Source of the DNA: JBBSUQ01 sp964389755
GTDB lineage: Bacteria; Bacteroidota; Bacteroidia; Flavobacteriales_D; Crocinitomicaceae
NCBI GenBank assembly: GCA_964389755.1
Contig: CAYMEW010000009.1
Location: 1 to 64,000 of the forward strand
Length of the DNA: 64,000 bases
Direction of reading: 5' to 3'
Shown here: positions 15,677 through 25,087 of the stretch, piece after piece
How the letters are laid out: every line of letters begins with the position of its first letter
Position numbering within the stretch: position 1 is the stretch's first letter
Translations under genes and position numbers: made by a program
Notes under the pieces: model-generated
What the model saw: only the letters and a program-made list of their open reading frames with translations
Database searches by the model: none
What the model was told of the DNA's origin: nothing

Positions 15677-16651
15677 ATGAAAAAAAACTTACTTATTCTT
15701 TCTATTATTTCATTGACTGTTGCAGGCGCTTCGTATGCCCAGCAGGATATGTTGCTGACACATTTTATGTACAATAAAATGATGTTTAATCCCGGAGAGA
15801 CCGGTATTGATGAAGGAATTTGTGCAAACCTGACTTATCGCAATCAATGGGATAAAGTGAACGGTGCACCTAACTCAGCTGTATTAAACGTCGAAGGAAG
15901 CTTTGGCCAGTATGGAATTCCCGGTGGGGTCGGTTTGACCTTTACGCATGATGCGATTGGTTTTTCCCGGCAGAACAACCTGTTGCTGAACTATGCTTAT
16001 CATGTGGAAACTTCTGCAGGTAAACTCGGTGTAGGGATCGGGCTGGGAATCGTGAACTTCGGAATGAGTCCATCCTGGGTTCCGCCGACAACGATCAACG
16101 ATGCTGCGCTTCCGACCGGGTTTGCGGCAACGAATCTGGATCTGAACTTCGGGGTTTACTTTAAAGGCTCCCAAATTCCGTTCTATGCCGGATTGTCATC
16201 CACGCACCTTTCTGCTCCGCGTCTGGATCAGAACGGGACGTTCGCAGGTAATAATATTACACAATCCTACCAGACGGCGCGTCACTATTACCTGATGGGT
16301 GGATATACCTTCCAGAGTATCGGCGGGACTGCCGGCGATATTGACGTTCAGACCATCATGCGTACGGAGCTCGTGAAGTTTTCTGCGGATATCAACGCAC
16401 GTTACATTTACGATCAGACATTTTACGGAGGTCTTACCTACCGTACATCTGATGCCGTGGCATTTATGCTCGGGTATATGGCAAGTGACCTGGGGACAAT
16501 TCCGGGAAGCGGTGTGATCGGTTATTCGTATGATTTAACATTGAATAAATTGTCCAATATTTCGCGTGGTTCGCACGAAATTTTCTTGAAATACTGCTAT
16601 TACCTGCCGCCGCTGCCGGTGCAAAAATCTAAACACCCTAGATGGTTGTAA
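15677..16651 (+). CDS. Type IX secretion membrane protein, PorP/SprF family
   Basis: A 324-residue outer-membrane protein with a cleavable signal peptide (cut after SYAQ). The PorP/SprF family opening QQDMLLTHFMYNKMMFNPG, the NLTYRNQWDKVNGAPN segment and the C-terminal SHEIFLKYCYYLPP are all typical; the rest alternates as in a beta-barrel. In F. johnsoniae SprF and in P. gingivalis PorP, such proteins are needed for secretion and for attachment of T9SS cargo. I start at ATG 15677 because a signal peptide begins there; the longer open frame upstream is an unrelated hydrophobic stretch. It precedes gldK by 114 bases. Confidence 0.92.
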   Translation: MKKNLLILSIISLTVAGASYAQQDMLLTHFMYNKMMFNPGETGIDEGICANLTYRNQWDKVNGAPNSAVLNVEGSFGQYGIPGGVGLTFTHDAIGFSRQNNLLLNYAYHVETSAGKLGVGIGLGIVNFGMSPSWVPPTTINDAALPTGFAATNLDLNFGVYFKGSQIPFYAGLSSTHLSAPRLDQNGTFAGNNITQSYQTARHYYLMGGYTFQSIGGTAGDIDVQTIMRTELVKFSADINARYIYDQTFYGGLTYRTSDAVAFMLGYMASDLGTIPGSGVIGYSYDLTLNKLSNISRGSHEIFLKYCYYLPPLPVQKSKHPRWL

Positions 16652-16765
16652 ATTGATTTTTTTTTAGAAACTTTGTAACCAAACTGGAGAAAGTTCCGTT
16701 ATATCAACAATATTGATCCTGTAGAAAAAGTTAATGATATCCGGAAAGTGTTAAAACGAGGTAGA

Positions 16766-18313
16766 ATGAAAAAACTGTTGTTATTTGTTTTCATTGGTGC
16801 ATTGCTGGCTTCTTGTAGTTCGAGAACCGGCCACCTGACAGGAACGCTGGGCCGACCTGTGTATACTCCCGAGATACCCTACGGGATGGTATATATTCCG
16901 GCTGGTTCCTACAATATGGGGGAGAATGATCAGGACGTTCCGTTCCTGCATCAAACCCGTTCAAAGACGGTTTCGGTTCAGGCTATTTATATGGACCAGA
17001 CCGAGATCTCAAACAACGAATACCGTCAGTTTGTAGACTGGGTTCGTGACTCGATCGCGCGTGAACGTATCTATTACGGGCTCGAAGACGATGAGGATGC
17101 GAGTGAATGGATTAACTACAAAGATGAGTATTTTGATGAGGGAGCACTCGAATACGTGGAGTTCGAACCGTCTGACCGGGCGATCAACCGCGACATCTTT
17201 GCGTTTGACTGGGACAGAAGAATCGATTACAATGATGAGGACCTCGTTCCGATGCTCAACGATTTGTATTACCCGTCTGAACAACGTTATTACAAGCGCA
17301 AAGAGATCAATACAAATCTTTTGATTTATTCGTATTACTGGATCGATCTGCGCGAGGCTGCAGCACGTGGACGTGTGAATGTTTATCCGAACGGATACGA
17401 CAACCAGGGTAACGTGCAGGTGGATGGCCACCGTCAGCTGGATCCGTCTTCGGTACATCCGTTCACAGGAGAGCCGCACGGACAGGAAGCTGATCTGGGC
17501 TGGTTCAACAAGAAAGGACAAAACAACGCGATCCGCGGGCACGATAACCGTCAGCGTTTTATCATTGATGAAAAGATTGCGGTTTATCCCGATACGCTTT
17601 GTTGGGTACGTGACTTCACGTATTCTTTCCACGATCCGATGACTAACATGTATTTCTGGCACCCGGCGTATGATAACTACCCGGTGGTGGGTGTAACCTG
17701 GCAACAGGTACGTGCATTCTCTGTCTGGAGAACACAATTGCTCAACACCTGGTTACAGTCCATGGGAGACATTTTCGTAAACGATTTCCGTTTGCCGAGT
17801 GAGGCAGAGTGGGAGCGTGGTTCCCGTGGTGACCTGGATCTTTCAGCTTACCCGTGGGGTGGCCCGTATATTCGAAACGACGCCGGATGTTTCCTCGGTA
17901 ACTTTAAGCCGATGCGCGGACGTTATTTTGAAGACGGTGGTTTCCATACCGTGAAAGTATATTCATACAACCCGAACGGATGGGGACTCTACTGTATGGC
18001 CGGAAACGTGGCCGAGTGGTGTGAGACTGCGTACGATGAATCCATGTATGAATTCTCGCATGACCTCAATACCGAATACCGATATGATGCTATGGACTGG
18101 GATCCGCCTTCAATGAAGCGCAAAGTGATCCGTGGTGGTTCCTGGAAAGATATCGGCTATTACCTCCAGAACGGTACACGAAACTATGAGTATCAGGATA
18201 CTGCCAAGTCCTATATCGGTTTCCGAAATGTGCAAACGCACCTCGGTCGCGGTGGACGTGACTTCTCCAAAGAAGGCGGCGACGAAATTCGAGGCGATAT
18301 TAACTTACGCTAA
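16766..18313 (+). CDS. gldK: Gliding motility/T9SS lipoprotein GldK (PorK)
   Basis: A 515-residue outer-membrane lipoprotein. The lipobox is LLASC with acylated Cys17. The body is an SUMF1/FGE-sulfatase-like fold that has become a structural T9SS component: GMVYIPAGSYNMGEN near the N-terminus, GNVAEWCETAYDES and VIRGGSWKD near the C-terminus. GldK pairs with GldN to form the large periplasmic ring under the outer membrane. ATG 16766 is chosen because the signal peptide begins there; a GTG at 16748 adds six residues. It heads the gldKLMN gene set. Confidence 0.97.
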   Translation: MKKLLLFVFIGALLASCSSRTGHLTGTLGRPVYTPEIPYGMVYIPAGSYNMGENDQDVPFLHQTRSKTVSVQAIYMDQTEISNNEYRQFVDWVRDSIARERIYYGLEDDEDASEWINYKDEYFDEGALEYVEFEPSDRAINRDIFAFDWDRRIDYNDEDLVPMLNDLYYPSEQRYYKRKEINTNLLIYSYYWIDLREAAARGRVNVYPNGYDNQGNVQVDGHRQLDPSSVHPFTGEPHGQEADLGWFNKKGQNNAIRGHDNRQRFIIDEKIAVYPDTLCWVRDFTYSFHDPMTNMYFWHPAYDNYPVVGVTWQQVRAFSVWRTQLLNTWLQSMGDIFVNDFRLPSEAEWERGSRGDLDLSAYPWGGPYIRNDAGCFLGNFKPMRGRYFEDGGFHTVKVYSYNPNGWGLYCMAGNVAEWCETAYDESMYEFSHDLNTEYRYDAMDWDPPSMKRKVIRGGSWKDIGYYLQNGTRNYEYQDTAKSYIGFRNVQTHLGRGGRDFSKEGGDEIRGDINLR

Positions 18314-18378
18314 GAATAAACAACAAACAAATCAAAAAACAAGTATTATTTTTTAAACCTAAAAAAACAAGGAAAACT

Positions 18379-19200
18379 ATGAAACCAGGAAGTAAAGGAT
18401 GGAAGAAGTTTATGGCGAAACTGTATGGTTTCGGTGCGGCGGTAGTTATTATCGGTGCGCTCTTTAAAATTCAGCACTGGGAGGGAGCGAGTATCATGCT
18501 TATCGCCGGTCTGGGTACGGAGGCACTTATCTTCGTCTTCTCGGCATTTGAACCTATCCACGAAGAACCGAACTGGGAGTTGGTATACCCGGAACTCGCA
18601 CTCGGTCACTCGGATGAACTTGATCATGAAGCACTCCCGACAGCACGCTCAGGTGCACGCGGTGGAGTTGGATCAGGTGTTACGGATCAACTCGACAAAA
18701 TGCTTGAAGAAGCTAAAATTGATGCACAATTACTGGAAAGACTAGGCGACGGAATGCGTTCACTCGGAGAAAACGCAGCACAGCTGAAAGGAGTTACTTC
18801 TGCGGCAGCTGCAACTGATTCTTATGTTTCTTCTTTGAAAGAGGCATCGGATAAAGTATCTTCTCTTTCGGAAGCGTACGAGCGTGCATCTGTTTCTATT
18901 TCAGGAATGACATCTTCAACCAAAGAAGGAGAATCGTTCGGAGAGCAAATGCAAAAAGTATCTAAGAATCTTGCAGCGCTTAACAACGTATATGAATTAC
19001 AACTGAAAGGTTCTTCGGCTCACCTCGAGACAACGGAGAAGTTCCAGGCACAGGTTACTGAAATGATGAAAAATCTTTCTGACTCAGCGAAGGACACTGC
19101 GCTCTACAAAGAAAACATGGCGCTTCTTTCCAAAAACCTCACAGACCTCAATACAGTTTACGGTAACATGCTTAAAGCCATGACGGTTTCGCGTTCTTAA
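18379..19200 (+). CDS. gldL: Gliding motility/T9SS motor protein GldL (PorL)
   Basis: A 273-residue inner-membrane protein. Two transmembrane helices lie at about residues 14-30 and 37-57, with charged residues within or beside them (Lys30, His33, Glu35, Glu48, Glu58), of the kind needed for proton flow in GldL. The long C-terminal part is cytoplasmic, low in aromatic residues and likely coiled coil. GldL forms a pentamer around two GldM helices and drives rotation by the proton motive force. Only one gldL is present although gldM is duplicated. Confidence 0.97.
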   Translation: MKPGSKGWKKFMAKLYGFGAAVVIIGALFKIQHWEGASIMLIAGLGTEALIFVFSAFEPIHEEPNWELVYPELALGHSDELDHEALPTARSGARGGVGSGVTDQLDKMLEEAKIDAQLLERLGDGMRSLGENAAQLKGVTSAAAATDSYVSSLKEASDKVSSLSEAYERASVSISGMTSSTKEGESFGEQMQKVSKNLAALNNVYELQLKGSSAHLETTEKFQAQVTEMMKNLSDSAKDTALYKENMALLSKNLTDLNTVYGNMLKAMTVSRS

Positions 19201-19271
19201 GACGTGTAAGCATTATCAAAATTTAATTGTTTGAACAGCATTTTTGTCAATCATTAAAAAACTGAATTAAC

Positions 19272-21020
19272 ATGGCAGGAGGAAAAGAAACCCCGAGGCA
19301 GAAGATGATCGGTATGATGTACCTTGTACTTACCGCACTTCTGGCCCTCAACGTATCAAAATCCATTTTGGATGCATTCGTAGCGATCGAGGAAAACATC
19401 CAGATCGCAAACGAAAACGAGTACACACGCGGACAGGAAAAATTCCTGGACCTGCGCGAAGTTGCTCAGGATAAAACACAACCGGATCTCCAGAAAAAAG
19501 CGGCGAAGCTGATGGAAACGGTAAAAAAGATCGACGATATCACTGCAAAACGCATTAAAGAAATCGACGATCTGAAACTGATGATCCTCAACGAGTGTGG
19601 TGAAGACACCAAGTCAGTCGGAGAAGGACACATCATTGTCAATATGAATAAGGATAACGCGCTGAAGCCGATCCGTATGCACCTTGATCACGTGAATGCA
19701 AAGGACAACTACGATGTTCCGATGCATATCATGATCGGAGACAACATCAAAAAACCGACGGGTGAAGGTGAAAAACTCTGGAAAAGCTACAACGATTACC
19801 GGAAAGAACTCACCGAATTGATCGCAAGTTCAATGCCTGTTGGTGAAGGTCAGGATCCGTTTTACTTCAAAGCTCCTCAAATTAATAATTTCAAAGGATT
19901 TGAAGACCTTAACAAACAAATCGACGATGCGATTGAGAAATCGCACGTGAGCATGGATGATAAGGAAGCGATCAAGAAGATCTATGCGTCTTTGACAAAA
20001 CAGGAGTTTAGTAAAGTACATGACGTTGAAGGAGTACACTGGATCGGTAAAACGTTCGACCATTCACCGTCCGTAGCAGCAATTGCGTCCCTGTCTTCAA
20101 TGGAGAAGGAGATCCTGACTGCGCGCGCGGATGCTGTTTCATTGATCCGTAGCCGCGTTGGTGGAGGTGAATACTCTTTCAACAAGATCATGGCGCTTGC
20201 TTACGGGCCGGAAGTGGTTAACTCCGGTGAGGAAGTGAAACTTGAGGTCCTGATGGCAGCATACGATTCTGACAAGAAACCGACAGTTACAATGGGTGGT
20301 CAGAACGTGGAGGATGTTAGAGAAGGTAAAGGTTTCATTACAACCAAAGCTAGCGGTGGATCCGAAATGGTTCTGTCCGGTGAGATCACGATCAAAAATA
20401 AGTCAGGTGTTCCGAAAACATTGCCATGGTCTAAAACAATCAAGATCATGAAGCCGATGGGAACCGTTTCACTTCCGGAAATGAATATGCTTTATCGCGG
20501 TTATGATAACAAAGTGGAAGCAGTTGCTTCCGGTTATGAGCAAACCAAAGTAAGCGGTTCGAACGTGACGCTGACCAAAAGCGGAAGCGGTTATATCGGC
20601 CGTCCGGGATCGGGTCGCGAATGTTCGATCACCGTTTCGGGTTACAACTCCACAACCGGTAAAACGGTGTCACTCGGAACATTTAAATTCCGCGTATCCA
20701 ACCTGCCACCGCCGCAACTTAAACTCGGTTCACTAGAGCCGGGAGCAAGTGCAAGTGCAGGTGCTATGCGTGCGATGACGACACTTTTTGCGAAATATCC
20801 GCCGGAAATTCCGTTGAATGCTTCATTTAGTGTAACGTCTTACGATATTTCCGTTTCAGGAGCACCACGACCGATCTCCGGTACAGGTGCAGCATTGAGC
20901 GGTGAAGCACAAAACCTGATCCGCCAGGCACGTCCGGGAGCAATGGTCAGTGTAACTGCACGCGTAAAAGGTCCGGATGGTGGTAACCGTTTGGTATCAG
21001 GAACGTATAAAGTTCAATAA
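19272..21020 (+). CDS. gldM: Gliding motility/T9SS motor protein GldM (PorM), copy 1
   Basis: A 582-residue inner-membrane protein with one N-terminal transmembrane helix (about residues 14-36, MMYLVLTALLALNVSKS region) and a long periplasmic part made of four domains that crosses the periplasm to the GldK/N ring. It transmits the rotation generated with GldL to the outer membrane. The gene follows gldL by 71 bases and is followed by gldN after 17 bases. A close paralogue lies at 22157-23908. The N-terminal 44 residues of the two copies are almost identical. Confidence 0.97.
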   Translation: MAGGKETPRQKMIGMMYLVLTALLALNVSKSILDAFVAIEENIQIANENEYTRGQEKFLDLREVAQDKTQPDLQKKAAKLMETVKKIDDITAKRIKEIDDLKLMILNECGEDTKSVGEGHIIVNMNKDNALKPIRMHLDHVNAKDNYDVPMHIMIGDNIKKPTGEGEKLWKSYNDYRKELTELIASSMPVGEGQDPFYFKAPQINNFKGFEDLNKQIDDAIEKSHVSMDDKEAIKKIYASLTKQEFSKVHDVEGVHWIGKTFDHSPSVAAIASLSSMEKEILTARADAVSLIRSRVGGGEYSFNKIMALAYGPEVVNSGEEVKLEVLMAAYDSDKKPTVTMGGQNVEDVREGKGFITTKASGGSEMVLSGEITIKNKSGVPKTLPWSKTIKIMKPMGTVSLPEMNMLYRGYDNKVEAVASGYEQTKVSGSNVTLTKSGSGYIGRPGSGRECSITVSGYNSTTGKTVSLGTFKFRVSNLPPPQLKLGSLEPGASASAGAMRAMTTLFAKYPPEIPLNASFSVTSYDISVSGAPRPISGTGAALSGEAQNLIRQARPGAMVSVTARVKGPDGGNRLVSGTYKVQ

Positions 21021-21037
21021 GAGTAAAAGAAATTGCT

Positions 21038-22042
21038 ATGAAAAGTCTATTTGCAAGTGTTATTTTTTCCGTAACTGCGCTTTCTTTGAATGCACAGCTT
21101 GAGATCGAAGGAGGACCGGTGAACGTGCCGGCACCCGGAATCATCGACGGGGTTTATTTGCAAGAACACATTCCGACAAAACGAATGATTCCGTATGAAT
21201 TCGTGCGCGAAGCGGACGTGATCTGGAGCAAACGTGTGTGGGAAGCAATAGACTTGCGCGAAAAGATCAATCACACGATGTACTTCCCCTTTGATGATTA
21301 CGATTCACGGGGAGTATGGGTGCGAAACACGACTCGCTGGAGTTTGTGGACAGTTATCAAAACGCACGTCATCAAGGGTGACCTCACGGTTTTCTCTCCG
21401 TATAACCCGTACCAGTTTACGATTACGGATGGTGACCAGTTGAAGTACCCGGTATTGCCGGACGTGGAAGGAGGAACGTTCGAAACCGATTCGGCTTTCC
21501 GTGATAAACTGTTTTACTACCTCGGGTCACTCGGTCCGCAGAGTACCACTCCGCTTCCGAACCAGTATGGTGAGGATAGTATCAAATACCGCGAAGACGG
21601 GTCTTTCGACTTCGTTTATCCGCCGCGCGATACAAACTGGTACATGTCGCAGGACATTGTGCAGTATCGCATGAAAGAAGACTGGTTCTTTGATAAGGAA
21701 CGTTCGGTTCTGGATGTACGGATCATTGGTCTGGCTCCGGTTGTATACGATAAAGATGATCAGGGACAGGTTACCGGGATGAAAGAGCTTTTCTGGCTGT
21801 ACTTCCCGCATTGCCGACTCATCTTTAATAACTACTTCGTTTACAATGACAAAAACGATGCGCAGTGGATGAGTTTTGACGACCTGTTCTGGAAAAGACG
21901 CTTCAATGCTTATATTTACAAGCAATCGAACGTCTACGACCGGAAAGTTGAAACGTACCGCGCGGGTGTGGATGCTCTCTACGAATCTCAGAAGATCAAA
22001 GAAGAAATCCGTACGCTCGAGCACGATGTCTGGAGTTTCTGA
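21038..22042 (+). CDS. gldN: Gliding motility/T9SS ring protein GldN (PorN), copy 1
   Basis: A 334-residue periplasmic protein with an N-terminal signal peptide (cut near LNAQ). The GldN core is clear: LREKINHTMYFPFDDY, RWSLWTVIKTH, VFSPYNPYQFTITDGD, and KELFWLYFPHCRLIFNNYFVYN. GldN partners with GldK in the periplasmic ring. An intrinsic terminator follows 25 bases after the stop, so this copy closes the main gldKLMN transcript. A paralogue is at 24037-25038. Confidence 0.97.
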   Translation: MKSLFASVIFSVTALSLNAQLEIEGGPVNVPAPGIIDGVYLQEHIPTKRMIPYEFVREADVIWSKRVWEAIDLREKINHTMYFPFDDYDSRGVWVRNTTRWSLWTVIKTHVIKGDLTVFSPYNPYQFTITDGDQLKYPVLPDVEGGTFETDSAFRDKLFYYLGSLGPQSTTPLPNQYGEDSIKYREDGSFDFVYPPRDTNWYMSQDIVQYRMKEDWFFDKERSVLDVRIIGLAPVVYDKDDQGQVTGMKELFWLYFPHCRLIFNNYFVYNDKNDAQWMSFDDLFWKRRFNAYIYKQSNVYDRKVETYRAGVDALYESQKIKEEIRTLEHDVWSF

Positions 22043-22066
22043 TCGATCAGATCGCTAAAAAATATG

Positions 22067-22096
22067 AAGCCCTGCTTTTCAGCGGGGCTTTTTTTG
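22067..22096 (+). terminator. Intrinsic terminator after gldN copy 1
   Basis: AAGCCCTGC (22067-22075) pairs with GCGGGGCTT (22082-22090, one G-U pair) around 6 bases, followed by a T-run. It separates the first gldKLMN set from the second gldM. Confidence 0.85.
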
Positions 22097-22156
22097 TGTG
22101 TTACTTTTTCATTGATCCCGAATTCCCCTGTTAACAACCTTAAAAAATTAACTATC

Positions 22157-23908
22157 ATGGCAGGAGGAAAAGAAACACCCAGACAAAAAATGATCGGTAT
22201 GATGTACCTCGTACTAACTGCGCTTCTGGCGTTGAACGTATCGAAGTCGATCCTGGATGCATTCGTGGCAATCGAAGAGAATATCCAGGTGACCAATGAA
22301 AACGAGTATGCCCGTGGGCAGGAGAAGTATCTGGACATCCGGGAAGTTACACGCGACGATGGGGATCCGGCACTTCAGACGCGCGCCGAAAAATTGTTTG
22401 AAACAGTGCAAAAGATCGATAAGATTACCGCGGCGCGTATTGACGAGATCGACCGTTTGAAACTGCGAATCCTGGAAGAGTGCGGGGAGGACATCAAATC
22501 GGTTGGTAAGGCAAACAGTATTATCGCGGATATGAACCGTGACAATCCGTTGCAGCCGGTTCGCATGCACCTCGCGAATGTACGTGCACAGGACAATTAC
22601 GACGTTCCAATGCGCATTTTGATCGGTGAGAATATCAAACATCCGGAAGGTGCGGGAATGCAGTTGTGGAAAAACTACAATAAGTACCGTAAAGAACTGA
22701 CTGAACTGATCGCTTCTTCAGTACCTGTAAATGAAGGCCGGGACCCATTTTATTTCAGAGATCCCGGGATCAACCGCTTTTCCGGTTTTGACGACCTGAA
22801 TCGAAAAGTGCAGGAAGCTATCGATGCCTCGAACGTGAGTATGGACGATAAAGAAGCGATCAAAAAGATTTATGTATCGCTTACCAAACAGGAATACAGT
22901 GAAGTGCAGGAGATCAAAAACGTGCACTGGATCGGAAAGACCTTCGACCATGCTCCGGCCGTCGCGGCTATTGCCTCACTTTCTTCCCTGCAAAAAGAGA
23001 TCCTGACTGCCAGGGCTGACGCCGTAAGCGTGATCGCTTCGCGCATTTCCGGAAGTCCGTTTTCGTTCGATAAGATCATGGCACTCGCGTATGGTCCGGA
23101 AATCGTAAACGCAAACGAGGATGTAGAACTAAAAGTACTGATGGTAGCCTATAATTCACTGCGCGAACCGGAGGTGACCACCGATCGCGGAAGCGTCAAG
23201 AGCGTAAAAGACGGCAAAGCACTGATTCGTCTGAATGCGGGTTCTTCCGATGAATTGAAGATATCCGGTGAAATTACCATAAATAATAAAGCAGGTATTC
23301 CCAAAACGCTCCCATGGAGTAAAACCATCCGCGTGATGCGTCCGGCCGGAGCAGTTACACTCAAAGAACTGAATATTATGTATCGCGGGTACGACAACAA
23401 GGTAGAAGCCGTTGCATCGGGTTACGAACAAACGATCCTGACCGGTACGAACGTGGAGATTAAGAAGAAAGACGGGCGCTACAGTTGCTATCCGGGGACC
23501 GGTAACAGTTGCAAATTAGCCGTTTCGGGCTACAATTCCACAACGGGGGAAAAAGTGCTGCTCGGAACCTTTGACTTTAAGGTCACGAACTTACCGGGGC
23601 CTTCATTGAAACTCGGTTCGCTTGTTTCAGGCGCAGAAGCCAGTCCCGGAGAACTAAAGTACATGACCAAATTGCACGCCTACTATCCGCCGTCCATTCC
23701 GTTAAACGCCAGTTTCGACATCCTGGATTATGAAGTCAGGGTCGATGGAAGTCCTCAGCCGGCACTTGGAAAGGGCACGAACCTTTCGGAGAATGCTTTA
23801 AACCTGATACGCATGGCGAAAAAAGGAACGAAAATACGGATCACTGCCGGGGTAAGGTGCCCCGACGGATCCCGACGTTACGCGGATGGAATATACATCG
23901 TGCGCTAA
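22157..23908 (+). CDS. GldM paralogue, copy 2
   Basis: A 583-residue second GldM. It is collinear with copy 1 along its whole length: same transmembrane helix, same NVHWIGKTFDHAPAVAAIA and MALAYGPEIVNAN segments. The N-terminus is nearly invariant while the periplasmic domains differ at many positions. The DNA of the two N-termini differs mainly at silent sites, so the copies are old and kept under selection. I start at ATG 22157, matching copy 1; the 31 extra residues in the open frame cover the terminator. No gldK or gldL accompanies it. It could form an alternative shaft on the same GldL motor. Confidence 0.92.
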   Translation: MAGGKETPRQKMIGMMYLVLTALLALNVSKSILDAFVAIEENIQVTNENEYARGQEKYLDIREVTRDDGDPALQTRAEKLFETVQKIDKITAARIDEIDRLKLRILEECGEDIKSVGKANSIIADMNRDNPLQPVRMHLANVRAQDNYDVPMRILIGENIKHPEGAGMQLWKNYNKYRKELTELIASSVPVNEGRDPFYFRDPGINRFSGFDDLNRKVQEAIDASNVSMDDKEAIKKIYVSLTKQEYSEVQEIKNVHWIGKTFDHAPAVAAIASLSSLQKEILTARADAVSVIASRISGSPFSFDKIMALAYGPEIVNANEDVELKVLMVAYNSLREPEVTTDRGSVKSVKDGKALIRLNAGSSDELKISGEITINNKAGIPKTLPWSKTIRVMRPAGAVTLKELNIMYRGYDNKVEAVASGYEQTILTGTNVEIKKKDGRYSCYPGTGNSCKLAVSGYNSTTGEKVLLGTFDFKVTNLPGPSLKLGSLVSGAEASPGELKYMTKLHAYYPPSIPLNASFDILDYEVRVDGSPQPALGKGTNLSENALNLIRMAKKGTKIRITAGVRCPDGSRRYADGIYIVR

Positions 23909-23926
23909 ACTGTAGACAGACAAGTT

Positions 23927-23975
23927 CCCTGCGAATTTCAGGAATGAAAGAAATTCGCAGGGTTCGTTTTTTTTT
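23927..23975 (+). terminator. Intrinsic terminator between gldM copy 2 and gldN copy 2
   Basis: CCCTGCGAATTT (23927-23938) pairs perfectly with 23951-23962 around 12 bases, followed by TTCG and a long T-run. It would uncouple the second gldM from the second gldN, which is unusual for partner proteins. Confidence 0.8.
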
Positions 23976-24036
23976 AAAGACCTGTAACTTACTGTAGCTG
24001 ATTGCTTATAAGAATAACTCAATAATCAATCAGAAA

Positions 24037-25038
24037 ATGAAAACAGTTTATCTCACAGGTTTACTCATCGCGTCAACCACCGCGATCTGTGCCCAGGAGC
24101 CGATTGAAGGCCCGGTATTTCTTAATCCGAATGGCGTTCAGAACGGACAGTACATTCCACAGCACATTCCAACCAAACGACTTCCACCGGAAGAGCCGGT
24201 ACGGGAAGCCGATCTCATCTGGAGCAAACGCGTGTGGGAAGTTATCGACTTACGTGAAAAGATCAATCATCCCCTGTACTTTCCCTTCGACGACTATGAT
24301 TCACGCGGCGTCTGGAACAGAAATACGACACGCTGGAGTCTTTGGACGATTCTTAAAACGCATATTCTCAGTGGAGAACTGACCGTTTTTTCACCGTATA
24401 ATCCATACCAGTTCACAATTACCGACGGCGATCAGCTTAAATACCCGATTGTGCCGGATGCCGAGGGCGAAACCTTCCAAAACGATTCGGTTTTCCGCGA
24501 CAGGCTTTTTTATTACCTCGGAGATCTCGGAGAACAAAGTACACGACCGTTGCCAAATTCCGAAGGTGGAGACAGTATTCGCTACCTCACAAAAGACACC
24601 TGGGAATACGTTTACCCGGATCGCGATACAAACTGGTTTAGGTCGCAGGATATTGTACAGTATCGTTTGAAAGAGGACTGGTTCTTTGATAAGGAGCGTT
24701 CGGTTATGGAAGTGCGAATTATCGCCATTGCTCCCGTTATGTATCAAAAAGACGCCTCCGGACAAATTACAGGTACCAAAGAACTCTTTTGGCTGTACTT
24801 TCCCCACTGTCAGCTTATTCTCAATAATTATTTCGTCTACAATGACAAGAATGATGCGCAATGGATGAGTTTTGCCGATCTCTTCCGGAAACGTCGCTTC
24901 AATGGCTACATTTATAAACAATCCAATACCTATGACCGCGAAATACAGATGTACGCTGCCGGTGTGAACGCCCTCCACGAATCGGAAAAGATCAAAAACG
25001 GGATTCGTACGATTGAACAGGATGTCTGGAACTTTTGA
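24037..25038 (+). CDS. GldN paralogue, copy 2
   Basis: A 333-residue second GldN with a signal peptide (cut near AICAQ). It shares all core segments with copy 1, including LREKINHPLYFPFDDYDSRGVW and ELFWLYFPHCQLILNNYFVYN, with differences scattered between them. It follows the second gldM after a strong terminator and 60 bases, so it probably has its own promoter, which I cannot place with confidence. Retention of a matched GldM/GldN pair suggests an alternative T9SS ring-and-shaft. Confidence 0.92.
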   Translation: MKTVYLTGLLIASTTAICAQEPIEGPVFLNPNGVQNGQYIPQHIPTKRLPPEEPVREADLIWSKRVWEVIDLREKINHPLYFPFDDYDSRGVWNRNTTRWSLWTILKTHILSGELTVFSPYNPYQFTITDGDQLKYPIVPDAEGETFQNDSVFRDRLFYYLGDLGEQSTRPLPNSEGGDSIRYLTKDTWEYVYPDRDTNWFRSQDIVQYRLKEDWFFDKERSVMEVRIIAIAPVMYQKDASGQITGTKELFWLYFPHCQLILNNYFVYNDKNDAQWMSFADLFRKRRFNGYIYKQSNTYDREIQMYAAGVNALHESEKIKNGIRTIEQDVWNF

Positions 25039-25075
25039 TTCGTCACATTTAGTAGATTAAACGCCATTCTATCCC

Positions 25076-25083
25076 TATCTTTG
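25076..25083 (+). promoter_or_regulatory. Bacteroidota -7 promoter box, ABC-F gene
   Basis: TATCTTTG matches TAnnTTTG and ends four bases before the ATG at 25088. The predicted start site falls on the A of ATG, so the mRNA would be leaderless. Confidence 0.6.
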
Positions 25084-25087
25084 CAGC

